Of a stretch of 64,000 nt of DNA, positions 48,622 through 58,964 are shown piece after piece (position 1 is the first letter of the stretch; every line of letters starts with the position of its first letter). A program made the position numbers and the translations under genes. The notes beneath the pieces were generated by a model that had not been told where the DNA came from, did no database searches, and saw only the letters and a program-made list of their open reading frames with translations. This DNA is from Skermania sp. ID1734 (GTDB lineage: Bacteria > Actinomycetota > Actinomycetes > Mycobacteriales > Mycobacteriaceae): assembly GCF_007489285.1 (NCBI RefSeq), contig NZ_VLIY01000018.1, forward strand, positions 44,056-108,055, in the 5' to 3' direction.

Positions 48622-49217
48622 CGCTTCCTACCGAGCAGGGCGAGCGCCAGCCGCAGCGCCGTGGACGAGGTGGCGTCCGGATTTTCGGCCAGCACGGTGT
48701 CGGTGGTTTGCTCTGCCTGCTTGGCCGGGAAACCCAAGCCGGTCAGGGCCTCGACGATGTGTTCGCGCACCGCATTGGCCGACGGCGTTGCGGGGTTGAC
48801 GGGATCCGACACGGCCACGGCGTTGACTTTGTCCCGCAGTTCCACGACCAGTCTTTCCGCGCCGCGTTTGCCGATCCCGGGCACCCGTGTGAGTGCCGCG
48901 ATGTTGCCTTCGGCCAATGCCTTGCGAAGCGCCTCGGGCTCGAGCACGGCGAGGATAGCCATGGCCAGCCGGGGACCCACGCCGGAGACGGTTTGCAGCA
49001 GGCCGAACAGGTCGCGCGACTCGGTATCGGCGAAGCCGTAGAGCGTCATCGAGTCTTCGCGCACGATCATCGCGGCGAACAGCCGGGCCTCGCTCCCCCG
49101 GTGCAAGGTGCCCAGGGTCGCCGGTGTGGCATTGAGGCGATAGCCGACGCCGGCCGCCTCGATGACCACATGGTCGAGCGCAATGTCGAGGACCTCACCT
49201 CGGACGGAAGCGATCAT
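48618..49217 (-). CDS. ruvA: Holliday junction DNA helicase RuvA
   Basis: Holliday-junction-binding subunit (199 residues). The OB fold is at 1-62 ([20 protein letters not shown]), two helix-hairpin-helix motifs lie at about 70-130 ([17 protein letters not shown] and [19 protein letters not shown]), and the C-terminal domain that contacts RuvB is at 145-199 ([18 protein letters not shown]). Overlaps both ruvC and ruvB by four bases, so the three are translationally coupled. Confidence 0.97.
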   Translation of the reverse strand: MIASVRGEVLDIALDHVVIEAAGVGYRLNATPATLGTLHRGSEARLFAAMIVREDSMTLYGFADTESRDLFGLLQTVSGVGPRLAMAILAVLEPEALRKALAEGNIAALTRVPGIGKRGAERLVVELRDKVNAVAVSDPVNPATPSANAVREHIVEALTGLGFPAKQAEQTTDTVLAENPDATSSTALRLALALLGRKR

Positions 49218-49789
49218 CGCGAACGCGCCTCCTTTCGCATCTGGCGCAGGCGGGCCTCGTAGCGCCGCTTCTGCTCGGCGGCCGCGGCCTCGGCCGCCGC
49301 CATGCGCGCCAGCATCGGCGCACGCCAGCAGTGACAGATTGCCAAAGCCAGCGCGTCGGCTGCGTCGGCGGGGGTCGGCTTGGTCTGCAAACCCAGGATG
49401 CGGGTGACCATCGTGGTCACCTGTTGCTTGTCCGCCGTACCGCTACCGGTGACAGCGGATTTGACCTCGCTGGGCGTGTGAAAGCTGACCGGTATCCCAC
49501 GTCGGGCGGCGGCGAGGGCGATCACTCCCCCGGCTTGCGCCGTGCCCATCGCGGTGCGGACGTTCTGTTGCGCGAACACCCGCTCGATCGCGACGACCGT
49601 GGGTCTGTGGGTGTCCATCCAGTATTCGGCGGCGTCGGCGACGCGCAACAACCGCTCGGCGAGATCCATGTCGGACGGGGTGCGCACCACGTCGACGTCG
49701 AGTGCGATGACCTGGCGGCCGGTGCCGCCCTCGATCAGGCTCAGGCCGCAGCGGGTAAGCCCAGGGTCGACACCCATCACCCGCACCAC
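49214..49789 (-). CDS. ruvC: crossover junction endodeoxyribonuclease RuvC
   Basis: Resolves Holliday junctions with a two-metal RNase H-type active site. The 191 residues contain catalytic Asp in [12 protein letters not shown] (about 5-16), Glu in [12 protein letters not shown], and the Asp pair in [17 protein letters not shown] basic tail ([17 protein letters not shown]) follows. The gene may begin at the GTG at 49789 or the next GTG at 49786. The LexA box is 15 bases upstream, so ruvCAB should be induced by DNA damage. Confidence 0.96.
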   Translation of the reverse strand: MVRVMGVDPGLTRCGLSLIEGGTGRQVIALDVDVVRTPSDMDLAERLLRVADAAEYWMDTHRPTVVAIERVFAQQNVRTAMGTAQAGGVIALAAARRGIPVSFHTPSEVKSAVTGSGTADKQQVTTMVTRILGLQTKPTPADAADALALAICHCWRAPMLARMAAAEAAAAEQKRRYEARLRQMRKEARSR

Positions 49790-49804
49790 GATCCCCTAAC
49801 GTCT

Positions 49805-49820
49805 ACGAACAGCTGTTCGA
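49805..49820. promoter_or_regulatory. LexA/SOS box before ruvC
   Basis: ACGAACAGCTGTTCGA matches the mycobacterial consensus TCGAAC-N4-GTTCGA at 11 of 12 fixed positions. It lies 15 bases before the ruvC start. An SOS box at ruvC is established in M. tuberculosis (Rv2594c). Confidence 0.75.
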
Positions 49821-49949
49821 GCTTAACCGGCAGGGGTGACAATTTCGGGTTTCGACACGGCTTGCGCGTGCGGTCGATCGGTTTCGCTCCCCGTCTATAC
49901 ACTTCGCGTCCCGTACAACCGACGCGAACTGCCAACTCGCGGAGCGAAA

Positions 49950-50596
49950 CTAGCAACCTGCGTCGTAGTGCGCGACCGCGACGCCTTCCATGGGCGGTGT
50001 CCAAACCTGGACAGGTGCCAGTCGAGCGTCGTGCCGGCAACTCCGGGTATCGGACGCGTCCCAAGCAGTGACACCGACCGCAACGAACACTGCGACGAGA
50101 CCAGCCGCGATCCACCGTGACTTCAGCGACGGCCTTGCGCGCTCGACGCGCCAGCCGAACCGGTTGAGCAGCCGGCCTATGACGTATCCAACAACCGCGC
50201 CCGCCACTGGAATCAACCACCACACGGTGTCGGCGTCCGAAATCCGAATATGCGGAACTGCTCGGAGAAACGCACCCAACCCCGCGGGCGTCACGGCGAT
50301 CGCCAGCCACGTAAGTATCCCCACAGCGAAACCCACGATGGCGCACACCCGGATCGGGTTAGCGCCAGAGCCGCGCCCGACTCGGAACCACTCACCCACG
50401 AGCGCGAACAGCAAACCGCACAACAGGGCCAACACGACAGCAGTGTCCGACCAGGAAATCGGCGCCGGGCGATCATCGGCGACGAACGCGAAGTTCACCC
50501 GGTGCAACTCATGATTCCCGAACGTCGGCCGCCCGACGAACCACCACACCGCCGACGCGACCAGCCCTGCGGCTACCCCCGCGGCCGCCCAGCGCA

Positions 50597-50597
<1 letters not shown>
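49950..50597 (-). CDS. hypothetical membrane protein downstream of yebC
   Basis: I do not recognise this 215-residue protein. It has about four to five membrane helices (near 5-22, 50-70, 82-103, 125-145 and 163-183), a short extracytoplasmic loop after the first, and a 35-residue Cys-containing C-terminus (SCRHDARLAPVQVW; ends DAGC). Its GTG shares one base with the yebC stop (TAGTG), so it is translated with yebC. Its place between yebC and ruvC has no counterpart in mycobacteria that I recall. The two Cys of the tail could form a disulfide. Confidence 0.6.
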
Positions 50598-51349
<752 letters not shown>

Positions 51350-51391
51350 GCGCTTCTTCCTTCAAGTGGTCAGCTGGACAACTTCTCCAGT

Positions 51392-52000
51392 TTACGCAAG
51401 CCGCTCGCGCACGGTGTCGACGAACATCCGGTGCACGCGCAGGTCACCGGAAACTTCCGGATGAAACGAGGTGGCCAGCACCGCGCCTTGCCGCACCGCA
51501 ACGATCCGTCCGGCGGCCGGACCCTCGGGCACGCTGGCCAGCACCTCCACTTCGGGGCCGACCTCCTCGACCCACGGCGCCCGGATGAACACCGCGCGCA
51601 CCGGTCCATCATCGAGCCCGGCAAACTTGAGATCGGTCTCGAAGGAATCGACCTGCCGGCCAAACGCATTGCGGCGCACCGTCATATCTATCCCGCTCAG
51701 GTGCTGCGCATCGGGCCGCGTATCGAGCACCTTCGACGCCAGCAGGATCATCCCGGCGCAGGATCCAAACGCCGGCATACCGTCCCGCAGACGCCGCCGC
51801 ACCGGCTCGAGCAGTTCGAAAACCTCCAGCAGCCGAGAAATCGTCGTTGACTCACCACCCGGGATGACCAAACCGTCGACGCTGTCCAGCTCAGCGACAC
51901 GCCGAACGCCGATGGCCTGCGCACCACACTCGGTCAGGGCCGCGACGTGCTCACGAACGTCGCCTTGCAGCGCGAGAACACCGATCACTGGCTTGGTCAC
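51392..52000 (-). CDS. pdxT: pyridoxal 5'-phosphate synthase glutaminase subunit PdxT
   Basis: Hydrolyses glutamine to feed ammonia to PdxS for vitamin B6 synthesis. The 202 residues from the GTG at 52000 ([18 protein letters not shown]) contain the class I glutamine amidotransferase triad: Cys in [10 protein letters not shown] (about 80), His in [11 protein letters not shown] (about 175) and Glu next to it; GGESTT is the oxyanion strand. TATGCT lies six bases before the GTG as a leaderless -10 and decides the start. In many actinobacteria pdxS and pdxT are adjacent; here two genes, and pdxS beyond them, intervene. Confidence 0.96.
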   Translation of the reverse strand: MTKPVIGVLALQGDVREHVAALTECGAQAIGVRRVAELDSVDGLVIPGGESTTISRLLEVFELLEPVRRRLRDGMPAFGSCAGMILLASKVLDTRPDAQHLSGIDMTVRRNAFGRQVDSFETDLKFAGLDDGPVRAVFIRAPWVEEVGPEVEVLASVPEGPAAGRIVAVRQGAVLATSFHPEVSGDLRVHRMFVDTVRERLA

Positions 52001-52006
52001 GACCCG

Positions 52007-52012
52007 AGCATA
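52007..52012 (-). promoter_or_regulatory. -10 hexamer of a leaderless pdxT promoter
   Basis: TATGCT on the minus strand is followed by six bases and the GTG at 52000. Confidence 0.45.
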
Positions 52013-52038
52013 CGAGTACGCCCGTACCGGACCGCCGG

Positions 52039-52044
52039 TAGATT
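52039..52044 (+). promoter_or_regulatory. -10 hexamer for the carbonic anhydrase gene
   Basis: TAGATT is eight bases before the ATG at 52053. With the pdxT -10 the two promoters share a 52-base divergent spacer. Confidence 0.4.
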
Positions 52045-52052
52045 GGGCGCTC

Positions 52053-52574
52053 ATGAAGATTCAGCTCGGCGAGCATCGTCCGCACATCGACCCCTCGGCG
52101 TGGATCGCGCCGAACGCGACGGTCATCGGGCGCGTGACGCTGAGCGCCGACGTCAGCATCTGGTACAACGCGGTACTGCGGGCCGACCTCGAAACCATCA
52201 CCATCGGCGCCAAAACCAACATCCAGGATGGCTGCGTACTGCACTCCGACCCCGGCTTTCCGTTGACCGTCGGCGCCGGAGTGTCGGTGGGACACAACGC
52301 CATTCTGCACGGCTGCACCATCTCCGATGACGTCCTCGTCGGGATGGGTGCCACCGTGCTCAACGGCGCGCAAGTGGGAGCCGGGTCGCTCATTGCCGCC
52401 AACGCACTGATTCCCGAAGGCGTCGAAATCCCACCAGGCTCACTGGTTGCCGGGGTCCCGGGCAAGGTGCGGCGCGAGCTCAGTGACGACGAACGGGACG
52501 CCCTGAAAATCAACGGCCTCGTCTACCTGCACAACATGTCGGTGCACCGCGGAGCGTGCATCCTCAGCGATTAG
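52053..52574 (+). CDS. gamma-class carbonic anhydrase-like hexapeptide-repeat protein
   Basis: A 173-residue left-handed beta-helix protein with repeated hexapeptides (e.g. IGRVTL, VGAGVSV). The three zinc/iron ligands of gamma carbonic anhydrases are His64 (LHSD), His81 and His86 (VGHNAILHG); the usual Arg43 (LRAD) and Asp45 are present. The acidic catalytic loop Glu of the archaeal Cam enzyme is not present, as in CamH/YrdA-like proteins, so activity is uncertain. Its stop overlaps the convergent tesB stop by four bases. Confidence 0.88.
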   Translation: MKIQLGEHRPHIDPSAWIAPNATVIGRVTLSADVSIWYNAVLRADLETITIGAKTNIQDGCVLHSDPGFPLTVGAGVSVGHNAILHGCTISDDVLVGMGATVLNGAQVGAGSLIAANALIPEGVEIPPGSLVAGVPGKVRRELSDDERDALKINGLVYLHNMSVHRGACILSD

Positions 52575-53392
52575 TCCTCGCGCAGTTTCCGCGTAAGCCC
52601 TTCCTGCACAACCGCGGCGACCAGGTTCCCGTTGGTGTCGAAGATCCGCCCTTGCGTCAGCGCCCGGCCGAACCCGGCCGATGGCGATGTCTGGTCGTAG
52701 AGCAGCCACTCGTCGGCCCGGAACGGCCGCAGGAACCACATCGCGTGATCCAGCGAGGCGATCTGCGTCGGTTCGTCGCGGTGGTGAACTTTCGACGAAC
52801 CGAGCAACGTCATGTCGCTCATGTAGGCGAGCGTGCAGATGTGGAAAATCTCCTCGTCGGGCAGCCGGTGACGGTAGCGAAACCACACCTGTTGCTGCGA
52901 CGCCGCGCCGGGGCGGCGCGCGACTTGATCACCCGGGATAATCCGGATGTCCCAGTGCGACCATTCCCGCTGCAGCGCGACCTGGGCCGACGTCTGCTCG
53001 TCGGGCGGCTGTGGCAGCTCATCAGCACTGGGGACGGTCGGCATGGTGTCCTGGTGCTCGATCCCCTCGTCGCCCTTGTGAAACGACGCCGACATCGTGA
53101 ATATCGCTTTGCCGTCCTGGATGCCGGTCACCCGCCGGGTGCAGAACGATCGGCCGTCCCGAATGCGATCGACCAGGTAGACGGTCGGTTCTTTGGGGTT
53201 GCCCGGACGCAGGAAATACCCGTGCAGCGAGTGCACCTGAAACAGCGGCTCCACCGTGTGCACGGCCGAGACGAGTGCCTGCCCAGCAACCTGCCCGCCG
53301 AACGTGCGGACCAGGGTCGTTTCGGTGGACGCACCGCGAAAGATGTCCCGTTCCAGACGTTCCACGCGCAGCGCTTCGCCGATGGTTGCCAT
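52571..53392 (-). CDS. tesB: acyl-CoA thioesterase II
   Basis: A 273-residue double hot-dog thioesterase (Rv2605c counterpart) that hydrolyses medium- to long-chain acyl-CoA. From the ATG at 53392 (MATIGEALRVERLERDIFRG) it shows the N-terminal domain signature VHSLHGYFLRPGNP (about 58-71) and a second domain with MTLLGSSK, SLDHAMWFLRPF (about 218-229; catalytic Asp candidate) and SPSAGFGRALTQG. GAAGGA lies before the ATG. It follows pdxS/SMR genes on the same strand. Its stop overlaps the carbonic anhydrase stop. Confidence 0.94.
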   Translation of the reverse strand: MATIGEALRVERLERDIFRGASTETTLVRTFGGQVAGQALVSAVHTVEPLFQVHSLHGYFLRPGNPKEPTVYLVDRIRDGRSFCTRRVTGIQDGKAIFTMSASFHKGDEGIEHQDTMPTVPSADELPQPPDEQTSAQVALQREWSHWDIRIIPGDQVARRPGAASQQQVWFRYRHRLPDEEIFHICTLAYMSDMTLLGSSKVHHRDEPTQIASLDHAMWFLRPFRADEWLLYDQTSPSAGFGRALTQGRIFDTNGNLVAAVVQEGLTRKLRED

Positions 53393-53431
53393 ACCCGAGT
53401 CCTTCCGCCGATGCCCGGGTAAGGCTAGCAA

Positions 53432-53746
53432 CTAGTGCGACAACTCCAGTCCGACCACACACGCCACAATCGCGCAGATGAGCAGAATGCGAACCAGCGA
53501 CGCTGGTTCTTCCCCGGTCACCATCCCATAGCCGACAGTTAGCGCGGCGCCAATCCCAACCCATACCGCGTACGACGTGCCGGTCGGCAGCGTCCGCATG
53601 GCAAAGGCCAGCCCGACCATGCTCAACACGACCGCAATAAGGAAGACGATCGACGGCACGAGCCGACTGAATCCGTCGGATTTACCTAGCGCAGTCGCCC
53701 AGACAGCCTCCAGCACCCCGGAGGCGACGAGCACTATCCAGGCCAA
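53432..53746 (-). CDS. small multidrug resistance (SMR/EmrE-type) transporter
   Basis: A 104-residue protein with four membrane helices. Glu13 in VASGVLEAVWATALGK is the proton/substrate-binding residue of SMR transporters, and WVGIGAALTVGYGMVTGEE gives the family's G-rich third helix. TTG at 53746 is four bases after the pdxS stop; the frame upstream is pdxS in another frame. Size and Glu position fit a SugE/QacE-type. A single gene would need to form a homodimer. Guanidinium export or quaternary ammonium export are possible roles; a link to B6 synthesis is inference only. Confidence 0.85.
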   Translation of the reverse strand: MAWIVLVASGVLEAVWATALGKSDGFSRLVPSIVFLIAVVLSMVGLAFAMRTLPTGTSYAVWVGIGAALTVGYGMVTGEEPASLVRILLICAIVACVVGLELSH

Positions 53747-53750
53747 AGTG

Positions 53751-54650
53751 TTACCAGCCGCGCTCCGCGAGCCGGTGCGGCTGCGGGATGTCATCGACGT
53801 TGATGCCGACCATCGCCTCACCGAGCCCACGCGACACCTTTGCCAGCACGTCGGGGTCGTCGTAGAAGGTGGTGGCCTTCACAATCGCGGCTGCGCGTTG
53901 AGCCGGGTTACCGGACTTGAAGATTCCGGATCCGACGAAGACGCCCTCAGCGCCGAGCTGCATCATCATCGCCGCATCCGCCGGCGTCGCGATACCGCCC
54001 GCGGTGAACAGCACCACAGGCAACTTGCCCGTCTCGGCAATCTCGCGGACGAGCTCGTACGGCGCCTGCAGTTCCTTTGCGGCGACATACAATTCGTCCT
54101 CCGGCAGCGAGCTGAGCCGACGGATCTCAGCACGGATCTTGCGCATGTGCGTCGTGGCGTTGGACACGTCGCCGGTACCGGCCTCGCCCTTGGAGCGGAT
54201 CATCGCCGCGCCTTCGGTGATGCGGCGCAGCGCTTCCCCGAGATTCGTTGCGCCGCAGACGAACGGCACGGTGAAGTTCCATTTGTCGATGTGGTTGGCA
54301 TAGTCGGCGGGCGTCAGCACTTCGGACTCGTCGACGTAGTCGACGCCGAGCGACTGCAGGATCTGCGCCTCGACAAAATGCCCGATGCGCGCCTTCGCCA
54401 TGACCGGGATCGATACCGCCGCAATGATGCCGTCGATCATGTCCGGATCACTCATCCGTGAAACGCCGCCCTGGGCGCGGATGTCCGCGGGCACGCGCTC
54501 GAGAGCCATCACCGCGACCGCGCCGGCGTCCTCGGCGATCTTCGCCTGCTCCGGGGTGACCACGTCCATGATGACGCCGCCCTTGAGCATCTCGGCCATC
54601 CCACGCTTGACGCGGGCCGTACCGACCTGAGTGGTCTCATTGGTGGTCAC
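53751..54650 (-). CDS. pdxS: pyridoxal 5'-phosphate synthase lyase subunit PdxS
   Basis: Makes PLP from ribose 5-phosphate, glyceraldehyde 3-phosphate and ammonia; a dodecameric (beta/alpha)8 barrel. The GTG at 54650 gives 299 residues, the family length, with [19 protein letters not shown] at the N-terminus, the Schiff-base Lys in [13 protein letters not shown], and the P-loop-like [13 protein letters not shown]. This start has GAGGAG nine bases upstream and a TAGAAT -10 at 54688-54693; a longer reading from 54698 has no RBS. An SMR transporter gene follows four bases later. pdxT is 1.7 kb away in the same direction. Confidence 0.95.
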   Translation of the reverse strand: MTTNETTQVGTARVKRGMAEMLKGGVIMDVVTPEQAKIAEDAGAVAVMALERVPADIRAQGGVSRMSDPDMIDGIIAAVSIPVMAKARIGHFVEAQILQSLGVDYVDESEVLTPADYANHIDKWNFTVPFVCGATNLGEALRRITEGAAMIRSKGEAGTGDVSNATTHMRKIRAEIRRLSSLPEDELYVAAKELQAPYELVREIAETGKLPVVLFTAGGIATPADAAMMMQLGAEGVFVGSGIFKSGNPAQRAAAIVKATTFYDDPDVLAKVSRGLGEAMVGINVDDIPQPHRLAERGW

Positions 54651-54687
54651 GAATTCGAACTCCTCGATTGATTGCGGGTGTTCATCG

Positions 54688-54693
54688 ATTCTA
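54688..54693 (-). promoter_or_regulatory. -10 hexamer for pdxS
   Basis: TAGAAT on the minus strand would start transcription about 31 bases before the GTG at 54650. It lies inside the longer reading from 54698, which argues against that start. Confidence 0.4.
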
Positions 54694-54708
54694 GTCATTC
54701 CAGATAAG

Positions 54709-55839
54709 TCAGCCGGTCAGTAGCAATCCGGCCGCGGCGGCCGCCGCGATCACCGGCGCCCCGGCTAGCCCGATCGCGGCGAATCGCAAGGCGGACACCT
54801 CGATTCCGCGGGCTTTACACCTTTCCCGCCACAGCAGCGTCGCCAGCGAGCCCCACACCGTGATCAGCGGCCCGACGTTGGTGCCGACAAGCACCGCCAG
54901 CAGCGCAGTCGTACTGCCGGCCGGAACAGCCGGTTCCATGGCCAGATAGGCGGGCAGGTTGTTCACCAGGTTGCCCGCGCCGCCAGCCACCAATGCGGTG
55001 ACGACGACTGAGTGACCGGTGAGGTGCGCGAGGAAGTCGATCAACCCGTGTCGCGCGATGGCCGCGACAACCAGAAACAGCCCTTCGGTGAACAGCACGA
55101 GCCGCCACGGAATCAGCGAAACGCGCACCGCACTGCGGTCCCGCACACCGAAAACGACGAGCGCGGCCACGGCGGCACCAGCTGCGGCGATCGCGGGAAT
55201 AACCCCCAACAGCACCGCCGGGACGAGCGCCGCGCAGGCAACGGCGCACACCCGGAACGTCCAGTCGTCACCCCGTGGTTGTGGGGCCGGCATTTCATAG
55301 TTTCCGCGCAGATCGCGCCGGAAAAGTAGCCACAGGTAGCCCACGGTGAGCACGACGGCGATCAACTCCGGCAAGCCCATGCGGGTGGCGAATTCGACCC
55401 CGGAAAGCTTCTCGCGTTGCTGCGCAAGCAGATTCGTCAAGTTCGACACCGGTAGCAACAGGCTCGCCGTGTTCGCAAGCCAGACCACCGCGACGGCAAA
55501 CGGCAAGGGACGCAAACCTATCCGGCTCGACAGTGCCAACACCACCGGGGTGAGCAGGACAGCGGTGGTATCGATGCTCAGCACGACCGTCGTCACCGAC
55601 GTCAACGCGGCGATGAGCAGGTACAGCGTGGCTGTCGAGCCGCGGCCCAACCGCGCGCACGCGGCGGCTGCGGCGTCGAAAACCCCGGATCTGTCGGCAA
55701 GTTCGGCCAGCACCGTGATCGCGACAAGAAAGCCCAGGACCGGACCACCCCGGACGACGGCGACGTTCCAGGCATCGTCTGCGGGTAACCACCCGGTCGC
55801 GACCACCACGGCACCCGCGACCGCCAGCACTGCCCACAC
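54709..55839 (-). CDS. ArsB/NhaD (ion transporter superfamily) permease
   Basis: A 376-residue transporter with about ten to eleven membrane helices. It shows the superfamily pattern of two repeats: [40 protein letters not shown] in the first and [42 protein letters not shown] in the second. This resembles ArsB/YbiR-type arsenite or Na+/H+ permeases, but no ars genes are nearby, so arsenite is not assured. The GTG at 55839 is just after the Nudix stop; starts upstream run into the Nudix gene. It ends the PIM operon. Confidence 0.8.
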   Translation of the reverse strand: MWAVLAVAGAVVVATGWLPADDAWNVAVVRGGPVLGFLVAITVLAELADRSGVFDAAAAACARLGRGSTATLYLLIAALTSVTTVVLSIDTTAVLLTPVVLALSSRIGLRPLPFAVAVVWLANTASLLLPVSNLTNLLAQQREKLSGVEFATRMGLPELIAVVLTVGYLWLLFRRDLRGNYEMPAPQPRGDDWTFRVCAVACAALVPAVLLGVIPAIAAAGAAVAALVVFGVRDRSAVRVSLIPWRLVLFTEGLFLVVAAIARHGLIDFLAHLTGHSVVVTALVAGGAGNLVNNLPAYLAMEPAVPAGSTTALLAVLVGTNVGPLITVWGSLATLLWRERCKARGIEVSALRFAAIGLAGAPVIAAAAAAGLLLTG

Positions 55840-55865
55840 AGCGTCGAGAATGCCAGGTGGGCCAT

Positions 55866-56894
55866 TCAGCGGATCGCGCGCACCTCGGGATCCTCGGCGA
55901 CGGTCGCCGCGGCGCGCGCCTCGTCGAGCAAATTCGCCAGATCTTGCGGGTACACCGTTTCGCCTGCCGCGTTGAGCGTTGCGATGTCCTCGGCGGTGCA
56001 CCACTTGCTGCCGGTGATGGTGCGCTTTTCCAGGTCCGTGAGCGCTATCGGACGCGGCTCGAAGTGCCGGACCTGGGTGACGAAGAACAACTCCTCGGAC
56101 CTCATGAGTTCACCGTTGAACGGGAAGATTGCCACTCGCCGCCACAGCGGGCCGCGCAGCAACCCCGAGTCGATGAGCTCGCCGGTTTCCTCCGCGACCT
56201 CGCGCACCGCCGTCTCCCGCAACGTCTCCCCCGGTTCGGCGCCGCCGCCAATCGTGAACCAGAACGACACGTCGGGCACCAGCGGGTCGTGGCCGCGCAT
56301 GAGCAGCACCCGGCCCTGTTCGTCGAGCATGACCACGCGCGCGGAAGTCCGGTTACCGGCGAGGTCGAGCCCGGTTGCGGCCGATGGCTTCACGCGCTCG
56401 GCGATCTCGAAGTAGCTCGGCAGCGGCGCGGTGCCGCCGAGGTGCAGCCAGCGCACCGACCGGCGGGTCCGCAACGCCAACGTGTCCCGGACCGCGTCAT
56501 TGTGAAAGCGGCGCGCGATCAATACCCGCGCCTCCGCGTCGGCCAACTCCGCGACAAGCTGCGGCCGTAGCGTCTCGATGTCGACCGCCGCCAGCGCGGT
56601 CGAGAGCTGATTCTCTACGGCCTCGCGGTCCGACCGTTCAGCGCGCTCGGCCTGATCCGCCAGGTGAGCAAGACGCTTGCTGGCGTCCGGGTTCGACGCC
56701 GCGCTCGCCGCCGCGACCGTCCGCGCGACGACGGCCCGCCGCGCCAGCGCGGCATCCAACGCCTGCCAGGACAGGTCCGACCGCACATGTAGTCGGTCGA
56801 GCCGGTGTGCCGTCGAATACGCCCATGCGCCCAGCGCCAGGACGACCGCGGCGACCAGCGCAATGACGAGGATCGTCAGTGCTGAAAATGTCAT
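55866..56894 (-). CDS. LemA-like/Nudix hydrolase fusion protein (Rv2609c-like)
   Basis: A 342-residue protein with a membrane helix at about 3-27, a coiled LemA-like helical segment (about 35-145; LSWQALDAALARRAVVARTV, RRFHNDAVRDTLALR) and a Nudix domain with the box GGAEPGETLRETAVREVAEE (about 218-237), which provides the metal-binding Glu. The residue after TG is Glu where a hydrophobic one is usual. The enzyme would cleave a nucleoside diphosphate-X compound at the inner membrane face; GDP-mannose would fit the operon but is inference. The ATG overlaps the pimA stop by one base. Confidence 0.86.
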   Translation of the reverse strand: MTFSALTILVIALVAAVVLALGAWAYSTAHRLDRLHVRSDLSWQALDAALARRAVVARTVAAASAASNPDASKRLAHLADQAERAERSDREAVENQLSTALAAVDIETLRPQLVAELADAEARVLIARRFHNDAVRDTLALRTRRSVRWLHLGGTAPLPSYFEIAERVKPSAATGLDLAGNRTSARVVMLDEQGRVLLMRGHDPLVPDVSFWFTIGGGAEPGETLRETAVREVAEETGELIDSGLLRGPLWRRVAIFPFNGELMRSEELFFVTQVRHFEPRPIALTDLEKRTITGSKWCTAEDIATLNAAGETVYPQDLANLLDEARAAATVAEDPEVRAIR

Positions 56895-58018
56895 CAGCCG
56901 GCGGCCCGAACGCGATGATCGCCGACGGTCACGGTTTCGTACACCCGCAGGATCTGCTCAGCCACGACGGGCCAGTCGTAGTCGGCGACCGTGCGGGCGC
57001 CGGCGGCCACCAACTCGCCGCGACGGTCGGAGTTGCTGAGCAGCAGATCCACCTCACGGGCGAGGGCTTCGGCGTCGCCGACCGGTACGAGGACACCGGC
57101 CGCACCGTCACGCAAGACCCGCCGGAACGCGTTCAGTTCGCTGGCGACGACGGGGGTTCCTGCCGCCATCGCCTCCACCAGCACGATCCCGAAGCTTTCA
57201 CCGCCGGTGTTGGGCGCGACATACACGTCGGCGCTGCGCATGGCCGAGGCTTTTTCTTCATCAGTGACCTGCCCGAGCAGCCGCAGGTGTTTGGCATGCT
57301 CACCGGCTTCTTTGCGCAGCCGGTCTTCGTCGCCACGGCCCACTACCAGCACTTCGAGGTCGGGATGAGCGGCGGCCAGTTTCGGCAGCGCGCCCAGCAG
57401 CACCGACATGCCTTTGCGGGGCTCGTCGTAGCGCCCGAGGAACAGCACCGTGCCGCCACGGCGGGGATAACCGGGCAGGGGCTGGGCGTTGGCGAACGCG
57501 CCGACGTCGACACCGTTGGGGATTTCGACCGCGTCGGAGCCGAGCGCCTCCACCTGCCAGCGTCGAGCCAGCTCCGAAACGGCGATCCGGCCGCTGATCT
57601 TCTCGTGGTAGGGCCGCAGCACGCCCTGAAAGGTGCTGAGCACCAACGACTTTGTGGTGGAGGTGTGGAAGGTCGCCACGATCGGACCCTCGGCCACCTT
57701 CAAGGCGAGCATCGAGAGGCTCGGCGCGTTCGGTTCGTGGATGTGCAAGACATCGAAGTCGTTGTCGGCAACCCAGCGCCGCAACCGGTTGTAGGCGGTG
57801 GGCCCGAAGCTCAGCCGCGCGACCGAGCCGTTGTACGGGATGGCCACCGCGCGCCCGGCCGAGACGACGAATTCCGGTAGCTCGGTTTCGTCCGAGGCCG
57901 GCGCCAGCACGCTCACCCGGTGCCCCCGCTCGATGAGCACGTCGGCAAGTTCGACGACGTGCGCCTGCACCCCACCCGGCACGTCGAAGGAGTAGGGGCA
58001 CACCATCCCGATTTTCAC
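56894..58018 (-). CDS. pimA: phosphatidyl-myo-inositol alpha-mannosyltransferase PimA
   Basis: GT4 glycosyltransferase that adds the first mannose from GDP-mannose to phosphatidylinositol in phosphatidylinositol mannoside synthesis at the cytoplasmic face. From the GTG at 58018 it has 374 residues: MKIGMVCPYSFDVPGGVQAH gives the GGVQ donor loop; VFTTSTTK-like ATFHTSTTKS, RGDEDRLRKEA and the ESFGIVLVEAMAAG motif (Glu for donor) follow. GTGA overlaps the stop of the acyltransferase gene. Rv2610c counterpart. Confidence 0.96.
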   Translation of the reverse strand: MKIGMVCPYSFDVPGGVQAHVVELADVLIERGHRVSVLAPASDETELPEFVVSAGRAVAIPYNGSVARLSFGPTAYNRLRRWVADNDFDVLHIHEPNAPSLSMLALKVAEGPIVATFHTSTTKSLVLSTFQGVLRPYHEKISGRIAVSELARRWQVEALGSDAVEIPNGVDVGAFANAQPLPGYPRRGGTVLFLGRYDEPRKGMSVLLGALPKLAAAHPDLEVLVVGRGDEDRLRKEAGEHAKHLRLLGQVTDEEKASAMRSADVYVAPNTGGESFGIVLVEAMAAGTPVVASELNAFRRVLRDGAAGVLVPVGDAEALAREVDLLLSNSDRRGELVAAGARTVADYDWPVVAEQILRVYETVTVGDHRVRAAG

Positions 58019-58962
58019 GGCGCCGCCTGTTTGGGCTTGTTTGCACCGATGCGGGCGCGGCGGGCGTCGGACAGATCGTCCAACCACAGCGGCTGCAGCA
58101 TGTGCCAGTCGGCGGGGTGTGCGGCGATGTTGGCGGCGAAGCGGTCCGCGAGCGCTTGAATCGCGACCTCGACGCCCACGCTGACGTCGATGGGCGGGTC
58201 GGCTTTCAGGCCCCACCCCTCCTGACCGTCGGCGTCGACCGTGAACCACGGATGCACGGCAAGCAGGGTGGCGCCGGTCTCGATGGCCAGCTGCGCCGGA
58301 CCCGCCGGCATCCGGGTGCGAGCGCCGAAGAAGTCGACCTCGATGCCCCGGCTGGACAGGTCGCGGTCGCCGAGCAGACACACGATCTGGTTGTTACGCA
58401 GCCTTTCGGTCAGCTGTCGGAACGGCGGCGCCTCCCCGCCGGTCAGCGGGAACACTTCGAAACCAAGGCCCTCCCGGTACGCCACGAACCTTTCGAACAG
58501 CGACTCCGGCTTGAGCCGCTCGGCGACCGTGGAAAAGGAGCCGTAGTGATGGACCAGCCACACCCCCGCGATGTCCCAGTTGCCGGAATGCGGTAAGGCG
58601 AGGATCACTCCCTTCCCGCGCTCCAACGCCGCGATCAGGTACTCCTCGCCGTCGATCAAATACCGTGGCGAGGTGGCGATGGCGGCGTGATCCATGGTCG
58701 GTAGCCGAAACGCCTCACGCCAATACCGCGCGTACGAGCGGACAGATGCTGAAATTAACTCGGAAGGAACATCTTTCGGCTCGACACCGACCACTCGGGC
58801 CAGGTTCCTACGAAGTTGCTCGGGGCCGCCCTTACGGGTGGCATAGTCAGCACCGCGGTCGAAGACATTGCGGGCCATGGCCTCCGGTAGGGCACGAACC
58901 ACCCGCCAACCGGCGGCGTAGCCGAGGTCGGACAGGCGCTGGGACACGGGTATCACGGTCAT
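58015..58962 (-). CDS. patA: phosphatidylinositol mannoside acyltransferase
   Basis: Acylates the 6-position of the mannose transferred by PimA, using palmitoyl-CoA (Rv2611c counterpart). The 315 residues from the ATG at 58962 (MTVIPVSQRLSDLGYAAGWR) carry the HX4D catalytic motif with His125 and Asp130 (ALPHSGNWDIAG) and the Glu in LLGDRDLSSRGIEVDFFG. It is a membrane-associated protein without a strong membrane helix. It starts two bases after the pgsA stop and overlaps pimA by four bases. Confidence 0.93.
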   Translation of the reverse strand: MTVIPVSQRLSDLGYAAGWRVVRALPEAMARNVFDRGADYATRKGGPEQLRRNLARVVGVEPKDVPSELISASVRSYARYWREAFRLPTMDHAAIATSPRYLIDGEEYLIAALERGKGVILALPHSGNWDIAGVWLVHHYGSFSTVAERLKPESLFERFVAYREGLGFEVFPLTGGEAPPFRQLTERLRNNQIVCLLGDRDLSSRGIEVDFFGARTRMPAGPAQLAIETGATLLAVHPWFTVDADGQEGWGLKADPPIDVSVGVEVAIQALADRFAANIAAHPADWHMLQPLWLDDLSDARRARIGANKPKQAAP

Positions 58963-58964
58963 GG

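Noticed and set aside
54709..55839. Arsenite efflux gene arsB
   Set aside because: Only superfamily features are seen; no arsR, arsC or acr3 lies nearby.
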